This document shows, in pieces, positions 34,390-43,554 of a stretch of DNA of 64,000 nt (its first letter is position 1; each line of letters begins with the position of its first letter). The translations under genes were made by a program, and so were the position numbers. Source of the stretch: Acidovorax carolinensis (GTDB taxonomy: Bacteria; Pseudomonadota; Gammaproteobacteria; Burkholderiales; Burkholderiaceae_C); contig NZ_CP021361.1 in the NCBI RefSeq assembly GCF_002157145.1, forward strand, positions 868,001-932,000, in the 5' to 3' direction. The notes under the pieces are model-generated. The model worked only from the letters and a program-made list of their open reading frames with translations. It made no database searches and was not told the origin of the DNA.

Positions 34390-37359
34390 ATGTTGCTTAC
34401 CAAGAAGTCTTCGCACGCCCCTCAGGGCAATCCGTCATCCGTTTCGCCGTTCGTGCACAGCCTGCGTCGTGGTTTGTCACAGGCCCTGCCCACCATGGAC
34501 CGGCGCTCTTTCCTGCGCCGTTCGGGCCTGGGTGTGGGTGTGGGTATTGCCGCCACGCAGCTCACGCTGGTCAAGAAGTCCAATGCCGCAGAAGGCGCCA
34601 AGGCGGGCATGGGCGACAGCAAGATCGAGGTGCGCCGCACGGTTTGCTCGCACTGCTCGGTGGGCTGCGCTGTGGATGCCGTGGTGGAAAACGGCATCTG
34701 GGTGCGCCAGGAGCCTGTATTCGACTCGCCGATCAACCTGGGCGCACACTGCGCCAAGGGTGCGGCCCTGCGCGAGCATGGCCACGGCGAATACCGTCTG
34801 CGTTACCCGATGAAGCTGGTCAACGGCAAGTACGAGCGCATCAGCTGGGACACGGCCCTGAACGAGATCACGGCCAAGATGCAGGAGCTGCGCAAGGCCA
34901 GCGGCCCTGATAGCGTGTACTTTATTGGCTCCTCCAAGCACAACAACGAACAGGCGTACCTGCTGCGTAAGTTCGTGAGCTTCTGGGGCACCAACAACTG
35001 CGACCACCAGGCACGTATCTGCCATTCCACTACCGTGGCGGGCGTGGCCAACACATGGGGCTACGGCGCCATGACCAATTCGTACAACGACATGCAAAAC
35101 AGCAAGGTCGCTCTGTACATCGGCTCCAATGCGGCCGAAGCCCACCCGGTGTCCATGCTGCACATGTTGCACGCCAAGGAAACCGGCTGCAAGATGATCG
35201 TGGTGGACCCGCGCTTCACGCGCACGGCGGCCAAGGCCGACGAATACGTGCGCATCCGCTCCGGCACCGACATCCCCTTCCTGTTCGGCCTGCTGTACCA
35301 CATCTTCAAGAACGGCTGGGAAGACAAGAAGTACATCAACGACCGTGTCTATGGCATGGACAAGGTGCGTGACGAAGTGCTGGCCAAGTGGACGCCTGAC
35401 AAGGTGGAAGAGGCCTGCGGCGTCAAGGAAGACCAGATGTTCAAGGTCGCCAAGATGCTGCACGACAACAACCCCGGCACCATCGTCTGGTGCATGGGCC
35501 AGACACAGCACAGCATCGGCAATGCCATGGTGCGCGCCTCGTGCATCCTGCAGCTGGCTTTGGGCAATGTTGGCAAGAGCGGCGGCGGCACGAACATTTT
35601 CCGGGGCCACGACAACGTGCAGGGCGCCACGGACGTGGGCCCCAACCCCGATTCGCTGCCCGGCTACTACGGCCTGGCCGAAGGTTCGTGGAAGCATTTC
35701 GCGGCCGTGTGGGGTGTGGACTTCGAGTGGATCAAGAAGCAATTTGCATCGCCCGCAATGATGTCCAAGAATGGCATCACGGTGTCGCGCTGGATTGACG
35801 GCGTGCTGGAGAAAAACGAGCTGATCGATCAGGACTCCAACCTGCGCGGCGTGTTTTATTGGGGCCATGCTCCCAACTCGCAAACCCGTGGCCTCGAAAT
35901 GAAGCGCGCGATGGACAAGCTGGATCTGCTGGTGGTGGTGGATCCTTACCCGTCGGCGACCGCTGCCATGGCGGCCATGCCGGGCAATCCAGACGACCTG
36001 AACAAGGACCGAGCGGTTTACCTGTTGCCTGCGGCCACACAGTTCGAGACCAGTGGCTCGTGCACGGCGTCGAATCGTTCGCTGCAGTGGCGCGAAAAGG
36101 TGATCGAGCCTCTCTGGGAAAGCCGCAGTGACCACATGATCATGCACCAGCTCGCCGAGAAGCTGGGCTTTGCGGCAGAGCTGTCCAAGAACTACAAGAT
36201 GCAGAAGGTCAAGGGCATGGATGAGCCCATGGTGGAGGACATCCTGCGCGAAATCAACCGCAGTGTCTGGACCATTGGATACACCGGCCAGAGCCCCGAG
36301 CGCCTGAAGGCCCACATGAAGAACATGCATTTGTTCGATGTGAAAACCCTCAAGGCCAAGGGCGGCAAGGACAAGGAAACGGGGTACGACTTTGCCGGCG
36401 ACTACTTCGGGCTGCCCTGGCCTTGCTATGGCACACCCGAGCTCAAGCACCCGGGTTCCCCCAACCTGTACGACACCTCCAAGCATGTGATGGATGGTGG
36501 CGGTAACTTCCGCGCCAACTTTGGCGTCGAAAAGGATGGTCAGAACCTGTTGGCCGAAGATGGATCGCACTCGCTGGGTGCTGAAATCACTACCGGCTAC
36601 CCCGAGTTTGACCATGTGCTGCTCAAGAAGCTGGGCTGGTGGGACGATCTTTCCGATGCGGAAAAAGCCAAGGCCGAAGGCAAGAACTGGAAGACCGACC
36701 CCACGGGTGCCATCATCCGCGTGGCCATGAAGCATGGTTGCCACCCGTTTGGCAACGCCAAGGCCCGTGCCGTGGTGTGGAACTTCCCCGATGCCATTCC
36801 GCAGCACCGCGAGCCCCTCTATGGCACGCGTCCTGACCTGGTGGCCAAGTACCCCACGCACGACGACAAGAAGGCCTTCTGGCGCCTGCCCACGCTTTAC
36901 AAGAGCCTGCAGGACAAGAACGTGGCCGACAAGGTGTACGAGAAGTTCCCGCTCATCCTGACTTCCGGCCGTCTGGTCGAATACGAAGGTGGTGGCGAGG
37001 AAACCCGCTCCAACCCCTGGTTGGCCGAGCTGCAGCAAGAGGCGTTTGTGGAGATCAACCCCAAGACGGCTGCCGACCGGGACATTCGCAACGGCGAGCG
37101 TGTGTGGCTGAGCTCCCCCACGGGCGCGCGCCTTAACGTGCAGGCGCTGGTGACCGAACGCGTCGCACCAGACACGGTCTGGATGCCATTCCACTTTTCT
37201 GGCCGCTGGCAAGGCGCCGACATGCTCGCGCACTATCCGAAGGGGGCCGCCCCGGTTGTGCGTGGCGAGGCTGTGAACACGGCCACTACCTATGGTTACG
37301 ACAGCGTGACCATGATGCAGGAAACCAAGACCACGATCTGCAACGTGGAACGGGCGTGA
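34390..37359 (+). CDS. fdhA: Formate dehydrogenase subunit alpha, exported (Tat)
   Basis: A 989-residue molybdopterin enzyme. Tat signal DRRSFLRRSGLG at about 36-47, preceded by an unusually long ~35-residue n-region. Then the [4Fe-4S] motif CSHCSVGCAVD and metal ligand Cys211 (ARICHSTTVAG), again cysteine not selenocysteine. The C-terminal dinucleotide-binding domain includes LILTSGRLVEYEGGGEETRSNPWLAEL. It oxidises formate on the periplasmic side and feeds electrons through the beta subunit (37389) to the cytochrome b subunit (38251) and quinone. It starts 14 bases after the small Tat protein. Confidence 0.94.
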   Translation: MLLTKKSSHAPQGNPSSVSPFVHSLRRGLSQALPTMDRRSFLRRSGLGVGVGIAATQLTLVKKSNAAEGAKAGMGDSKIEVRRTVCSHCSVGCAVDAVVENGIWVRQEPVFDSPINLGAHCAKGAALREHGHGEYRLRYPMKLVNGKYERISWDTALNEITAKMQELRKASGPDSVYFIGSSKHNNEQAYLLRKFVSFWGTNNCDHQARICHSTTVAGVANTWGYGAMTNSYNDMQNSKVALYIGSNAAEAHPVSMLHMLHAKETGCKMIVVDPRFTRTAAKADEYVRIRSGTDIPFLFGLLYHIFKNGWEDKKYINDRVYGMDKVRDEVLAKWTPDKVEEACGVKEDQMFKVAKMLHDNNPGTIVWCMGQTQHSIGNAMVRASCILQLALGNVGKSGGGTNIFRGHDNVQGATDVGPNPDSLPGYYGLAEGSWKHFAAVWGVDFEWIKKQFASPAMMSKNGITVSRWIDGVLEKNELIDQDSNLRGVFYWGHAPNSQTRGLEMKRAMDKLDLLVVVDPYPSATAAMAAMPGNPDDLNKDRAVYLLPAATQFETSGSCTASNRSLQWREKVIEPLWESRSDHMIMHQLAEKLGFAAELSKNYKMQKVKGMDEPMVEDILREINRSVWTIGYTGQSPERLKAHMKNMHLFDVKTLKAKGGKDKETGYDFAGDYFGLPWPCYGTPELKHPGSPNLYDTSKHVMDGGGNFRANFGVEKDGQNLLAEDGSHSLGAEITTGYPEFDHVLLKKLGWWDDLSDAEKAKAEGKNWKTDPTGAIIRVAMKHGCHPFGNAKARAVVWNFPDAIPQHREPLYGTRPDLVAKYPTHDDKKAFWRLPTLYKSLQDKNVADKVYEKFPLILTSGRLVEYEGGGEETRSNPWLAELQQEAFVEINPKTAADRDIRNGERVWLSSPTGARLNVQALVTERVAPDTVWMPFHFSGRWQGADMLAHYPKGAAPVVRGEAVNTATTYGYDSVTMMQETKTTICNVERA

Positions 37360-37388
37360 GCACGCGGCACTGACCAGGAGACAGAACA

Positions 37389-38009
37389 ATGGCACGAATG
37401 AAATTCATCTGCGATGCAGAGCGCTGTATCGAATGCAACGGCTGCGTCACCGCCTGCAAGAACGAGCACGAAGTACCGTGGGGCGTGAACCGCCGCCGCG
37501 TGGTCACCCTCAATGATGGTGTTCCCGGCGAAAAATCCATCTCGGTGGCCTGCATGCACTGCAGCGATGCGCCTTGCATGGCCGTGTGTCCCGTGAACTG
37601 CTTTTACCGCACGGACGAAGGCGTGGTGTTGCACGACAAGGATGTCTGCATCGGCTGCGGTTACTGCAGCTATGCCTGCCCGTTTGGTGCCCCCCAGTTT
37701 CCGTCGCAAGGCACATTTGGCGTGCGCGGCAAGATGGACAAGTGCACTTTCTGCGCTGGCGGTCCCGAGGCCAATGGCAGCCAGGCAGAGTTCGAGAAAT
37801 ATGGCCGCAACCGCCTGGCCGAAGGCAAGCTGCCCGCCTGTGCCGAAATGTGCTCTACCAAGGCCCTGCTGGCCGGTGACGGCGATGTGGTGGCGGACAT
37901 CTTCCGCAACCGCGTGATGCAGCGCGGCAAGGGCGCCGAAGTGTGGGGCTGGGGCACGGCCTACGGCACTCATAAGGGTGCCCAGCCACCTGCAGGAGCC
38001 AAGTCATGA
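37389..38009 (+). CDS. fdhB: Formate dehydrogenase FDH3 subunit beta (4Fe-4S)
   Basis: A 206-residue electron-transfer subunit with four ferredoxin-like clusters: CIECNGCVTACKNEHEVPWG, CMHCSDAPCMAVCP, CIGCGYCSYACPFGAP, and further cysteines at CTFC and PACAEMC. No signal peptide, so it is exported with the alpha subunit through Tat. It starts 29 bases after fdhA and overlaps the small lipoprotein gene by four bases. Confidence 0.94.
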   Translation: MARMKFICDAERCIECNGCVTACKNEHEVPWGVNRRRVVTLNDGVPGEKSISVACMHCSDAPCMAVCPVNCFYRTDEGVVLHDKDVCIGCGYCSYACPFGAPQFPSQGTFGVRGKMDKCTFCAGGPEANGSQAEFEKYGRNRLAEGKLPACAEMCSTKALLAGDGDVVADIFRNRVMQRGKGAEVWGWGTAYGTHKGAQPPAGAKS

Positions 38010-38242
38010 TGCGTATTTCCATTACCCTGACTGCGGTGCTGGCCCTTGCCGGCCTGGCCGCCTGCTCCGAAAAGCCGCAAACCGGTGGTGGCATCAAGAA
38101 CGATGCAGCGCCCTACGCGGGCACCGGCAGCAATTTCACCCAGCCGGGCTGGAAGGCGGGCGACAAGACCAGCTGGGAGCAGCAGCTGAAGGCGCGCCAG
38201 CAATACGGCCAGAACGAATACACCCGCACCCAATCCAAGTGA
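38006..38242 (+). CDS. Small lipoprotein in the formate dehydrogenase operon
   Basis: A 78-residue lipoprotein: signal with lipobox LAAC (Cys about 20), then a mature part with GGGIKNDAAPYAGTGSNF, PGWKAGDKTSWEQQLKAR and QNEYTRTQ. ATGA overlap with the beta-subunit gene and eight-base gap to the gamma-subunit gene show it is an integral operon member. I know of no assigned function; a membrane-anchoring or assembly role is inference. Confidence 0.8.
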   Translation: MMRISITLTAVLALAGLAACSEKPQTGGGIKNDAAPYAGTGSNFTQPGWKAGDKTSWEQQLKARQQYGQNEYTRTQSK

Positions 38243-38250
38243 GGCCCACC

Positions 38251-39459
38251 ATGAAACGCATCATGTGGTCCCTGGCCTTGACGGCGGGTCTGGCGTGGGT
38301 GCCTGCCCATGCGCAGGCACCGGCTGGGTCAGCGGCGCCGACCGCGACATCACCCGCGCCTGCCGCAGCGCCCGGTGGCATTCAGAGCCAGAACATTTTT
38401 GAGATCAAGCCCGATGCCAGCGCTGATCCCCAATATGGCGATCAGACCAATGGCGAGCGCGCCAAGGTGCAACCCGGCAACAACGCGCCCATGTGGCGCC
38501 AGGTGGGGCAGGGCGTGACTGGCTACAGCAGCCTGCCCCGGACCCAGGCCCCAGAGGCTGGAAACCTGATCCAGCCGATGGTGGCATACCCCGGGGCTCG
38601 GGTAACCAACGCGGGCGAGGGCTGGCGCCAGGTGCGCAACCAGCGGATCATTCCCTATGGCGCTGCCTTGCTGGGCCTGGTGTTGCTGGCCTTGGCGATT
38701 TTCTATTTCACCAAGGGCCCCATGGGGCACGAGCACTCCGCGTCGGACCGCCGGATCGAGCGTTTCACGCCTTTTGAACGGGCGGCGCACTGGGCCAATG
38801 CCGGCGCCTTCATCGCGCTGGCTATTTCGGGCATCGTCATGGCGTTTGGCAAGTTCTTCCTGCTACCGGTTATCGGCAGCACGCTGTTTGGCTGGCTGGC
38901 CTATGCGCTCAAGAACGTGCACAACTTCATGGGCCCGCTGTTCGCCGTTTCGTTGCTGGTCATCATCCTCACTTTCGTGAAGGACAACATTGCCAACCGC
39001 GCCGATTTCGTCTGGCTCAGCAAGGGTGGCGGCATGCTGGGCAGTGGCGACCATCAGGTGCCTTCGCACCGCTTCAACGCGGGGGAAAAGGGCTTGTTCT
39101 GGTGGGGCATCACGATTCCCGGCATTTTTGTGGTGGCCACGGGCCTGGTGCTGGACAAACTGATCCCCGGCTTTGGTGATGTGCGTAGCGACATGCAGAT
39201 TGCCCACATGATCCACGCGGCCCTGGCCATCTGGATGATGGCGCTGATCTGCGGTCACATCTACATGGGAACCGTGGGCATGCGAGGCGCCTACAAGGCC
39301 ATGAAGACGGGTTACGTCAGCGAGGGCTGGGCCAAAGAGCACCATGAGCTCTGGTACGACGATGTCCAGGCAGGCAAGATTCCCCGGCAACGCAGCGCCA
39401 GCCAACCGGCTGCCGGTGCTGCCGCAACACCATCAGCGGGCCAGCCCGCGCAGGTATGA
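38251..39459 (+). CDS. fdhC: Formate dehydrogenase subunit gamma (cytochrome b556)
   Basis: A 402-residue protein: cleavable signal (GLAWVPAHAQA), a ~110-residue periplasmic part rich in Pro/Ala, one membrane segment (YGAALLGLVLLALAIFYF), then a four-helix di-haem cytochrome b domain: FTPFERAAHWANAGAFIALAISG, NVHNFMGPLFAVSLLVIIL, GITIPGIFVVATGLVL, and MIHAALAIWMMALICGHIYMG, with histidines placed for haem binding. It passes electrons to quinone. The end overlaps the next small gene by four bases. Confidence 0.92.
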   Translation: MKRIMWSLALTAGLAWVPAHAQAPAGSAAPTATSPAPAAAPGGIQSQNIFEIKPDASADPQYGDQTNGERAKVQPGNNAPMWRQVGQGVTGYSSLPRTQAPEAGNLIQPMVAYPGARVTNAGEGWRQVRNQRIIPYGAALLGLVLLALAIFYFTKGPMGHEHSASDRRIERFTPFERAAHWANAGAFIALAISGIVMAFGKFFLLPVIGSTLFGWLAYALKNVHNFMGPLFAVSLLVIILTFVKDNIANRADFVWLSKGGGMLGSGDHQVPSHRFNAGEKGLFWWGITIPGIFVVATGLVLDKLIPGFGDVRSDMQIAHMIHAALAIWMMALICGHIYMGTVGMRGAYKAMKTGYVSEGWAKEHHELWYDDVQAGKIPRQRSASQPAAGAAATPSAGQPAQV

Positions 39460-39863
39460 GGTTTCGCACCATGATGATGCAATTTTCCCGTTCCTCGTTG
39501 CTGGCGCTTTGCGCGGCCAGCGCTTGTACGCTGGCATCGGCCAAGCTGCCCGTGCCCTCGCCCGAAGCGGCTGCCAAGGCGGCAGAAGCCGCCGCCAAGT
39601 CCGCATGGGCTGGCAAGGTGGACAACTACAAGCTGTGCCAGTCGCAAGACCGCGTGGCAGCGCACTACCGCAAAACGACGCCGTCGGCAAAGCCAGCCAC
39701 CGCTGTCGGCGCGGGATGCACCGACCCCGGCCCCTTCGCCTACACGCCGCCCGCTGCCAAGCCCGCTGAGGCGGCCGGCGCGCATTCGCCACCCGGCACC
39801 GCCAGCAGCCCGCCGAGCACGCTGGTGCCCGCAGCGGCAACTGCGTCCGCGCCCAAGTCCTGA
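39456..39863 (+). CDS. Secreted small protein of unknown function, last gene of the formate dehydrogenase operon
   Basis: A 135-residue protein with a signal peptide (LLALCAASACTLASA), followed by an Ala-rich helical stretch, a motif DNYKLCQSQDRVAAHYRKT and CTDPGPF, and a Pro/Ala-rich tail. Two cysteines in the mature part could form a disulfide. ATGA overlap with the gamma-subunit gene and a strong terminator just downstream make it the final operon member. I do not recognise a family. Confidence 0.75.
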   Translation: MRFRTMMMQFSRSSLLALCAASACTLASAKLPVPSPEAAAKAAEAAAKSAWAGKVDNYKLCQSQDRVAAHYRKTTPSAKPATAVGAGCTDPGPFAYTPPAAKPAEAAGAHSPPGTASSPPSTLVPAAATASAPKS

Positions 39864-39883
39864 AGGCAGCTATCGCCTGGATG

Positions 39884-39918
39884 AAAGCCGTACCCACTTG
39901 GTGGGCGCGGCTTTTTTT
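39884..39918 (+). terminator. Rho-independent terminator ending the formate dehydrogenase operon
   Basis: Stem arms AAAGCCG (39884-39890) and CGGCTTT, extended inside by CCCAC/GTGGG around a TTG loop, followed by a run of seven T. It starts 21 bases after the last stop codon. Confidence 0.9.
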
Positions 39919-40036
39919 GTGGCGTGACCGACGCCTTGCGGACAAGGCGCGGAGCGCCACAGTGCCAGCGCAGCCAGCCAGCCATCGAGAGTCCCCGCGC
40001 TATGCTGCATAAGCCGCCACTGCGTATATTGGCCCC

Positions 40037-40924
40037 ATGAAACGTTCTTTGCACCCTGCTTCTGTTGTGCCTGCCCTGCCGCGTCTTACGCAAGCCCAGG
40101 CGCCCCTCACCCACGGCGTGGAGGTTGTCAATGAACTGGGCGAGCGCGAGCAGGTGCAGATTCCGGCGGAGCGGCCGCTCACGATCTACGTGGACAAGCG
40201 CGAGCTCGTCACCCTCATGACGCTGGGCGCGCAGCCCGAATTGCTGGTGCTCGGCTATCTGCGCAACCAGCGGCTGGTGGAGTCGGTCTTTGACATCGAA
40301 TCCATCACCGTGGACTGGGAGGTAAACGCCGCTGCCGTGCGCACGCGCCATGGCATCGCGCGCATCGAAGAACGCACCGCCAGCAAGGTGGTGACCACAG
40401 GCTGCGGGCAGGGCAGTGTGTTTGGCGGGCTGATGGACGAGGTCGATCGCATCGAGCTGCCGGCAGCACAGCTTACCCAGGCGCAGCTGTACGGCATCGT
40501 CAATGCCATCCGGCTCAAGGAAAGCACTTACAAGTCCGCCGGCTCAGTGCACGGCTGTGCGCTGTTTCGTGGCGAGGAGTTGCTCACGTTCGTGGAAGAC
40601 GTGGGCCGGCACAACGCCATCGACACCATCGCCGGCTGGATGTGGATGCAGGCCGGTGACATGACCGGCGGCAATAAGGTGTTCTACACCACGGGCCGGC
40701 TGACGAGCGAGATGGTCATCAAATCGGCCCAAATGGGCGTGCCCATTGTGGTGTCGCGCAGCGGCATGACGCAGATGGGCCATGCCGTGGCGCAGCAACT
40801 CGGCCTGTGCGCCATTGGCCGCGCAACCAACCGGCGCTTCGTCTGCTACAGCGGCGCCGACCGCTTGCTGCTGCAGCCCGAACTGGCGCTGGCGCGTCCG
40901 GTCGCGCCGGTACCCATCGGATAA
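40037..40924 (+). CDS. fdhD: Formate dehydrogenase accessory sulfurtransferase FdhD
   Basis: A 295-residue protein that transfers sulfur to the bis-MGD cofactor of formate dehydrogenases. The N-terminal half has RPLTIYVDKRELVTLMTLG; the sulfur-carrying cysteine is Cys123 in TTGCGQGSVFGG; and EDVGRHNAIDTIAGW plus TTGRLTSEMVIK are clear signatures. The E. coli protein has CxxC here, while this one has only the first cysteine. It follows the operon terminator, so it has its own promoter; a TATATT lies 10 bases before the ATG. It likely serves both formate dehydrogenases. Confidence 0.94.
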   Translation: MKRSLHPASVVPALPRLTQAQAPLTHGVEVVNELGEREQVQIPAERPLTIYVDKRELVTLMTLGAQPELLVLGYLRNQRLVESVFDIESITVDWEVNAAAVRTRHGIARIEERTASKVVTTGCGQGSVFGGLMDEVDRIELPAAQLTQAQLYGIVNAIRLKESTYKSAGSVHGCALFRGEELLTFVEDVGRHNAIDTIAGWMWMQAGDMTGGNKVFYTTGRLTSEMVIKSAQMGVPIVVSRSGMTQMGHAVAQQLGLCAIGRATNRRFVCYSGADRLLLQPELALARPVAPVPIG

Positions 40925-40998
40925 GGGGCCACGCCGCAGCGGCTGGGGCAAATCCCTAAAGCCGCTTCGGGCGTGCAATTGCGCTAAGGTCCGTATCC

Positions 40999-43518
40999 AT
41001 GAATCTGTCCTTTTTTCGCCTGGGTCTGCGTACCCTGGCGCGTGACCTGCGTGCCGGAGAGTTGCGTCTGCTCATCGTGGCTGTCACCCTGGCGGTGGCG
41101 GCGCTGACATCGGTGGGGTTTTTTGCCGATCGCTTGCAGGGGGGGCTTCAGCGCGACGCCCTGCAGTTGCTGGGCGGCGATGCCGTGGTGGCCAGCGACA
41201 ATCCTACGCCTCCCGCCTTTGCCGAGCGCGCGCGGGCGCTGGGCCTGCAGGTGGTGACCACCATGGGCTTTCCCACCATGGGCCGTGCCAGCGAGTTGCA
41301 GGGCGGGGCCACCAAGCTCGTGGCCCTCAAGAGCGTGGAGCCAGGCTATCCCTTGCGTGGCAGCCTGCAGGTGGCCGATTCGCCCGATGCCGTGGCCCAG
41401 GTGACGCGCGACATACCTGCGCCGGGCGAGGTGTGGGTGGATGCCCCCTTGCTGGAGGCGCTGGGGCTGTCGATGGGCGACATGCTGCTGCTCGGTGATG
41501 CACAGCTGCGCATTGCCCGCATCATCGTGGTGGAGCCCGACCGGGGCGCGGGCTTCATGAGCTTTGCGCCGCGCGCCATGCTCAACCAGGCCGATGTGCC
41601 GGCCACCGGCCTGGTGCAGCCGGCCAGCCGCCTGACCTACCGCTTCGCCGTCGCCGGATCGCCCGCTGCCGTCAAGGCCTTCAGCGAATGGGCTGCCGCC
41701 GAGGCAAAGAAGCCTGATGTGCACGGCGTGCGCGTCGAGTCGCTCGAAAGCGGCCGCCCCGAAATGCGCCAGACGCTGGACCGCGCCCAGAAATTCCTCA
41801 ACCTGGTGGCCCTGCTGGCGGCGCTGCTGTCGGCCGTGGCCGTGGCGCTGGCGGCGCGGGGCTTTGCGGCCGACCATCTCGATGCCTCGGCCATGCTGCG
41901 CGTGCTGGGCCAGAGCCAGCGCGCCATCGCGGGCGCCTACACCACCGAGTTCGCGCTGATCGGCCTGTTTGCCAGTGCCCTGGGTGTGGCACTCGGCTAC
42001 CTGGTGCACAACGTGTTTGTGCTGCTGTTGGCCGGGCTGGTGGAGTCGGCCCTGCCCGCGCCCAGTCTGTGGCCCGTGGCGTTTGGCCTGGGCATGGGCC
42101 TGACGCTGCTGCTGGCCTTTGGACTGCCGCCGGTGCTGCAGCTGGCCCAGGTGCCGCCGCTGCGCGTGATCCGGCGCGACATCGGCGGCCTCAAGCCCGT
42201 TTCGCTGGCTGTGCTGGCGGTGGGTGTGGCCGGTTTTGCAGCCCTGCTGCTGGCCGTGAGCAGCGACCTGGTGCTCGGCCTGATTGCCGTGGGCGGTTTT
42301 GCCGGGGCCGTGGCGCTGTTTGCGCTTTTGAGCTGGGTGGCGGTGAAGCTGCTGCGCAAGAGCGTCAACGAGTCCACGGCGCCGCGCTGGCTGGTGCTGG
42401 CAACGCGGCAGATTTCGGCACGCCCGGCCTATGCCGTCGTGCAGGTCAGCAGCCTGGCCGTGGGGCTGCTGGCGCTGGTGCTGCTGGTGCTGTTGCGCAC
42501 CGACCTGATTGCCAGTTGGCGCCAGGCCACGCCGCCCGATGCGCCCAACCGTTTCGTCATCAACGTCATGCCCGACCAGGCCGAGGCCTTCCAGCAGGTG
42601 CTCAAGGACGCCGGCGTGGCCCGCTACGACTGGTACCCCATGATTCGCGGCCGCCTGCTGGCCGTGAACGGCCGGCCCGTGGGCCCCGACAGCTACGTTG
42701 AAGACCGCGCCAAGCGCCTGGTTGACCGCGAGTTCAACCTGTCCACCGCCGTCGAGCCGCCCGGCCACAACCAGGTGGTAGCCGGCCAATGGACGCCGGG
42801 CGAAGAGGGTGCCATCAGCGTGGAAGAAGGCATTGCGCAAACCCTGGGCCTGCAGCTGGGCGACCGCCTGCAGTTCGACATGGGCGGCGTCCAGAACGAG
42901 GCCCGCATCACCAGCCTGCGCAAGGTGGACTGGGGTTCCATGCGCGCCAATTTCTTCGTGATGTATCCGGTAGCCAGCCTCAAGGATGTGCCGGTGACCT
43001 ACCTTGCCGCCTACCGTGCGCCCGACAAGGCGGGGTTCGACAATGCGCTGGTGCGCCAGTTTCCCAACATCACCAACGTGGACATGGGCGCCACCATCGC
43101 CCAGGTGCAGCGCGTGCTGGAGCAGGTGATCCAGGCGGTCGAGTTTTTGTTTGCCTTCACGCTCGCTGCCGGGCTGGTGGTGCTGTTTGCCGCCGTCACG
43201 GCCACGCGCGAGGAGCGTGCGCGCGAGTTCGCCATCATGCGCGCCGTGGGGGCGCGCGCCAGCTTGCTGCGCCAGGTGCAGCGTGCCGAATTGGTGGGAG
43301 TGGGCCTGCTCGCCGGCTTTCTGGCCAGCTGCGTGGCCGTGGCCGTGGGCTGGGCCTTGGCGCGCTATGTGTTCGATTTCACCTGGACCGCCGCGCCCTG
43401 GGTGCCCTTGGCCGGCGCGTTGGCCGGCGCTGTGCTGGCACTGGCGGCAGGCTGGTGGGGCTTGCGCTCCGTGCTCAATACTCCGGTGATGGACACGCTG
43501 CGTCGCGCGGCAGAGTGA
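40999..43518 (+). CDS. ABC transporter permease, FtsX/MacB-like (YbbP type)
   Basis: An 839-residue protein with an N-terminal membrane segment (LIVAVTLAVAALTSVGFFADR), a large periplasmic domain, three helices near 260-390, a further central pair of helices, a second periplasmic domain (~500-680), and three final helices. The duplicated FtsX layout and closing VLNTPVMDTLRR are typical of YbbP-like permeases, which work with a YbbA-like ATPase in lipoprotein or lysophospholipase-linked export. No ATPase gene is adjacent. Confidence 0.87.
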   Translation: MNLSFFRLGLRTLARDLRAGELRLLIVAVTLAVAALTSVGFFADRLQGGLQRDALQLLGGDAVVASDNPTPPAFAERARALGLQVVTTMGFPTMGRASELQGGATKLVALKSVEPGYPLRGSLQVADSPDAVAQVTRDIPAPGEVWVDAPLLEALGLSMGDMLLLGDAQLRIARIIVVEPDRGAGFMSFAPRAMLNQADVPATGLVQPASRLTYRFAVAGSPAAVKAFSEWAAAEAKKPDVHGVRVESLESGRPEMRQTLDRAQKFLNLVALLAALLSAVAVALAARGFAADHLDASAMLRVLGQSQRAIAGAYTTEFALIGLFASALGVALGYLVHNVFVLLLAGLVESALPAPSLWPVAFGLGMGLTLLLAFGLPPVLQLAQVPPLRVIRRDIGGLKPVSLAVLAVGVAGFAALLLAVSSDLVLGLIAVGGFAGAVALFALLSWVAVKLLRKSVNESTAPRWLVLATRQISARPAYAVVQVSSLAVGLLALVLLVLLRTDLIASWRQATPPDAPNRFVINVMPDQAEAFQQVLKDAGVARYDWYPMIRGRLLAVNGRPVGPDSYVEDRAKRLVDREFNLSTAVEPPGHNQVVAGQWTPGEEGAISVEEGIAQTLGLQLGDRLQFDMGGVQNEARITSLRKVDWGSMRANFFVMYPVASLKDVPVTYLAAYRAPDKAGFDNALVRQFPNITNVDMGATIAQVQRVLEQVIQAVEFLFAFTLAAGLVVLFAAVTATREERAREFAIMRAVGARASLLRQVQRAELVGVGLLAGFLASCVAVAVGWALARYVFDFTWTAAPWVPLAGALAGAVLALAAGWWGLRSVLNTPVMDTLRRAAE

Positions 43519-43554
43519 GCGGTTCGCGAGAGGTGAGAACGGGCCGCCGCTACA

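Noticed and set aside
35017..35025. Possible selenocysteine site in the formate dehydrogenases
   Set aside because: The metal-ligand codon is TGC (cysteine) in both enzymes; no in-frame TGA needs to be read through.
34477..37395. A 972-codon minus-strand open frame
   Set aside because: Antisense to the exported formate dehydrogenase alpha subunit; composition and lack of motifs mark it as a shadow.
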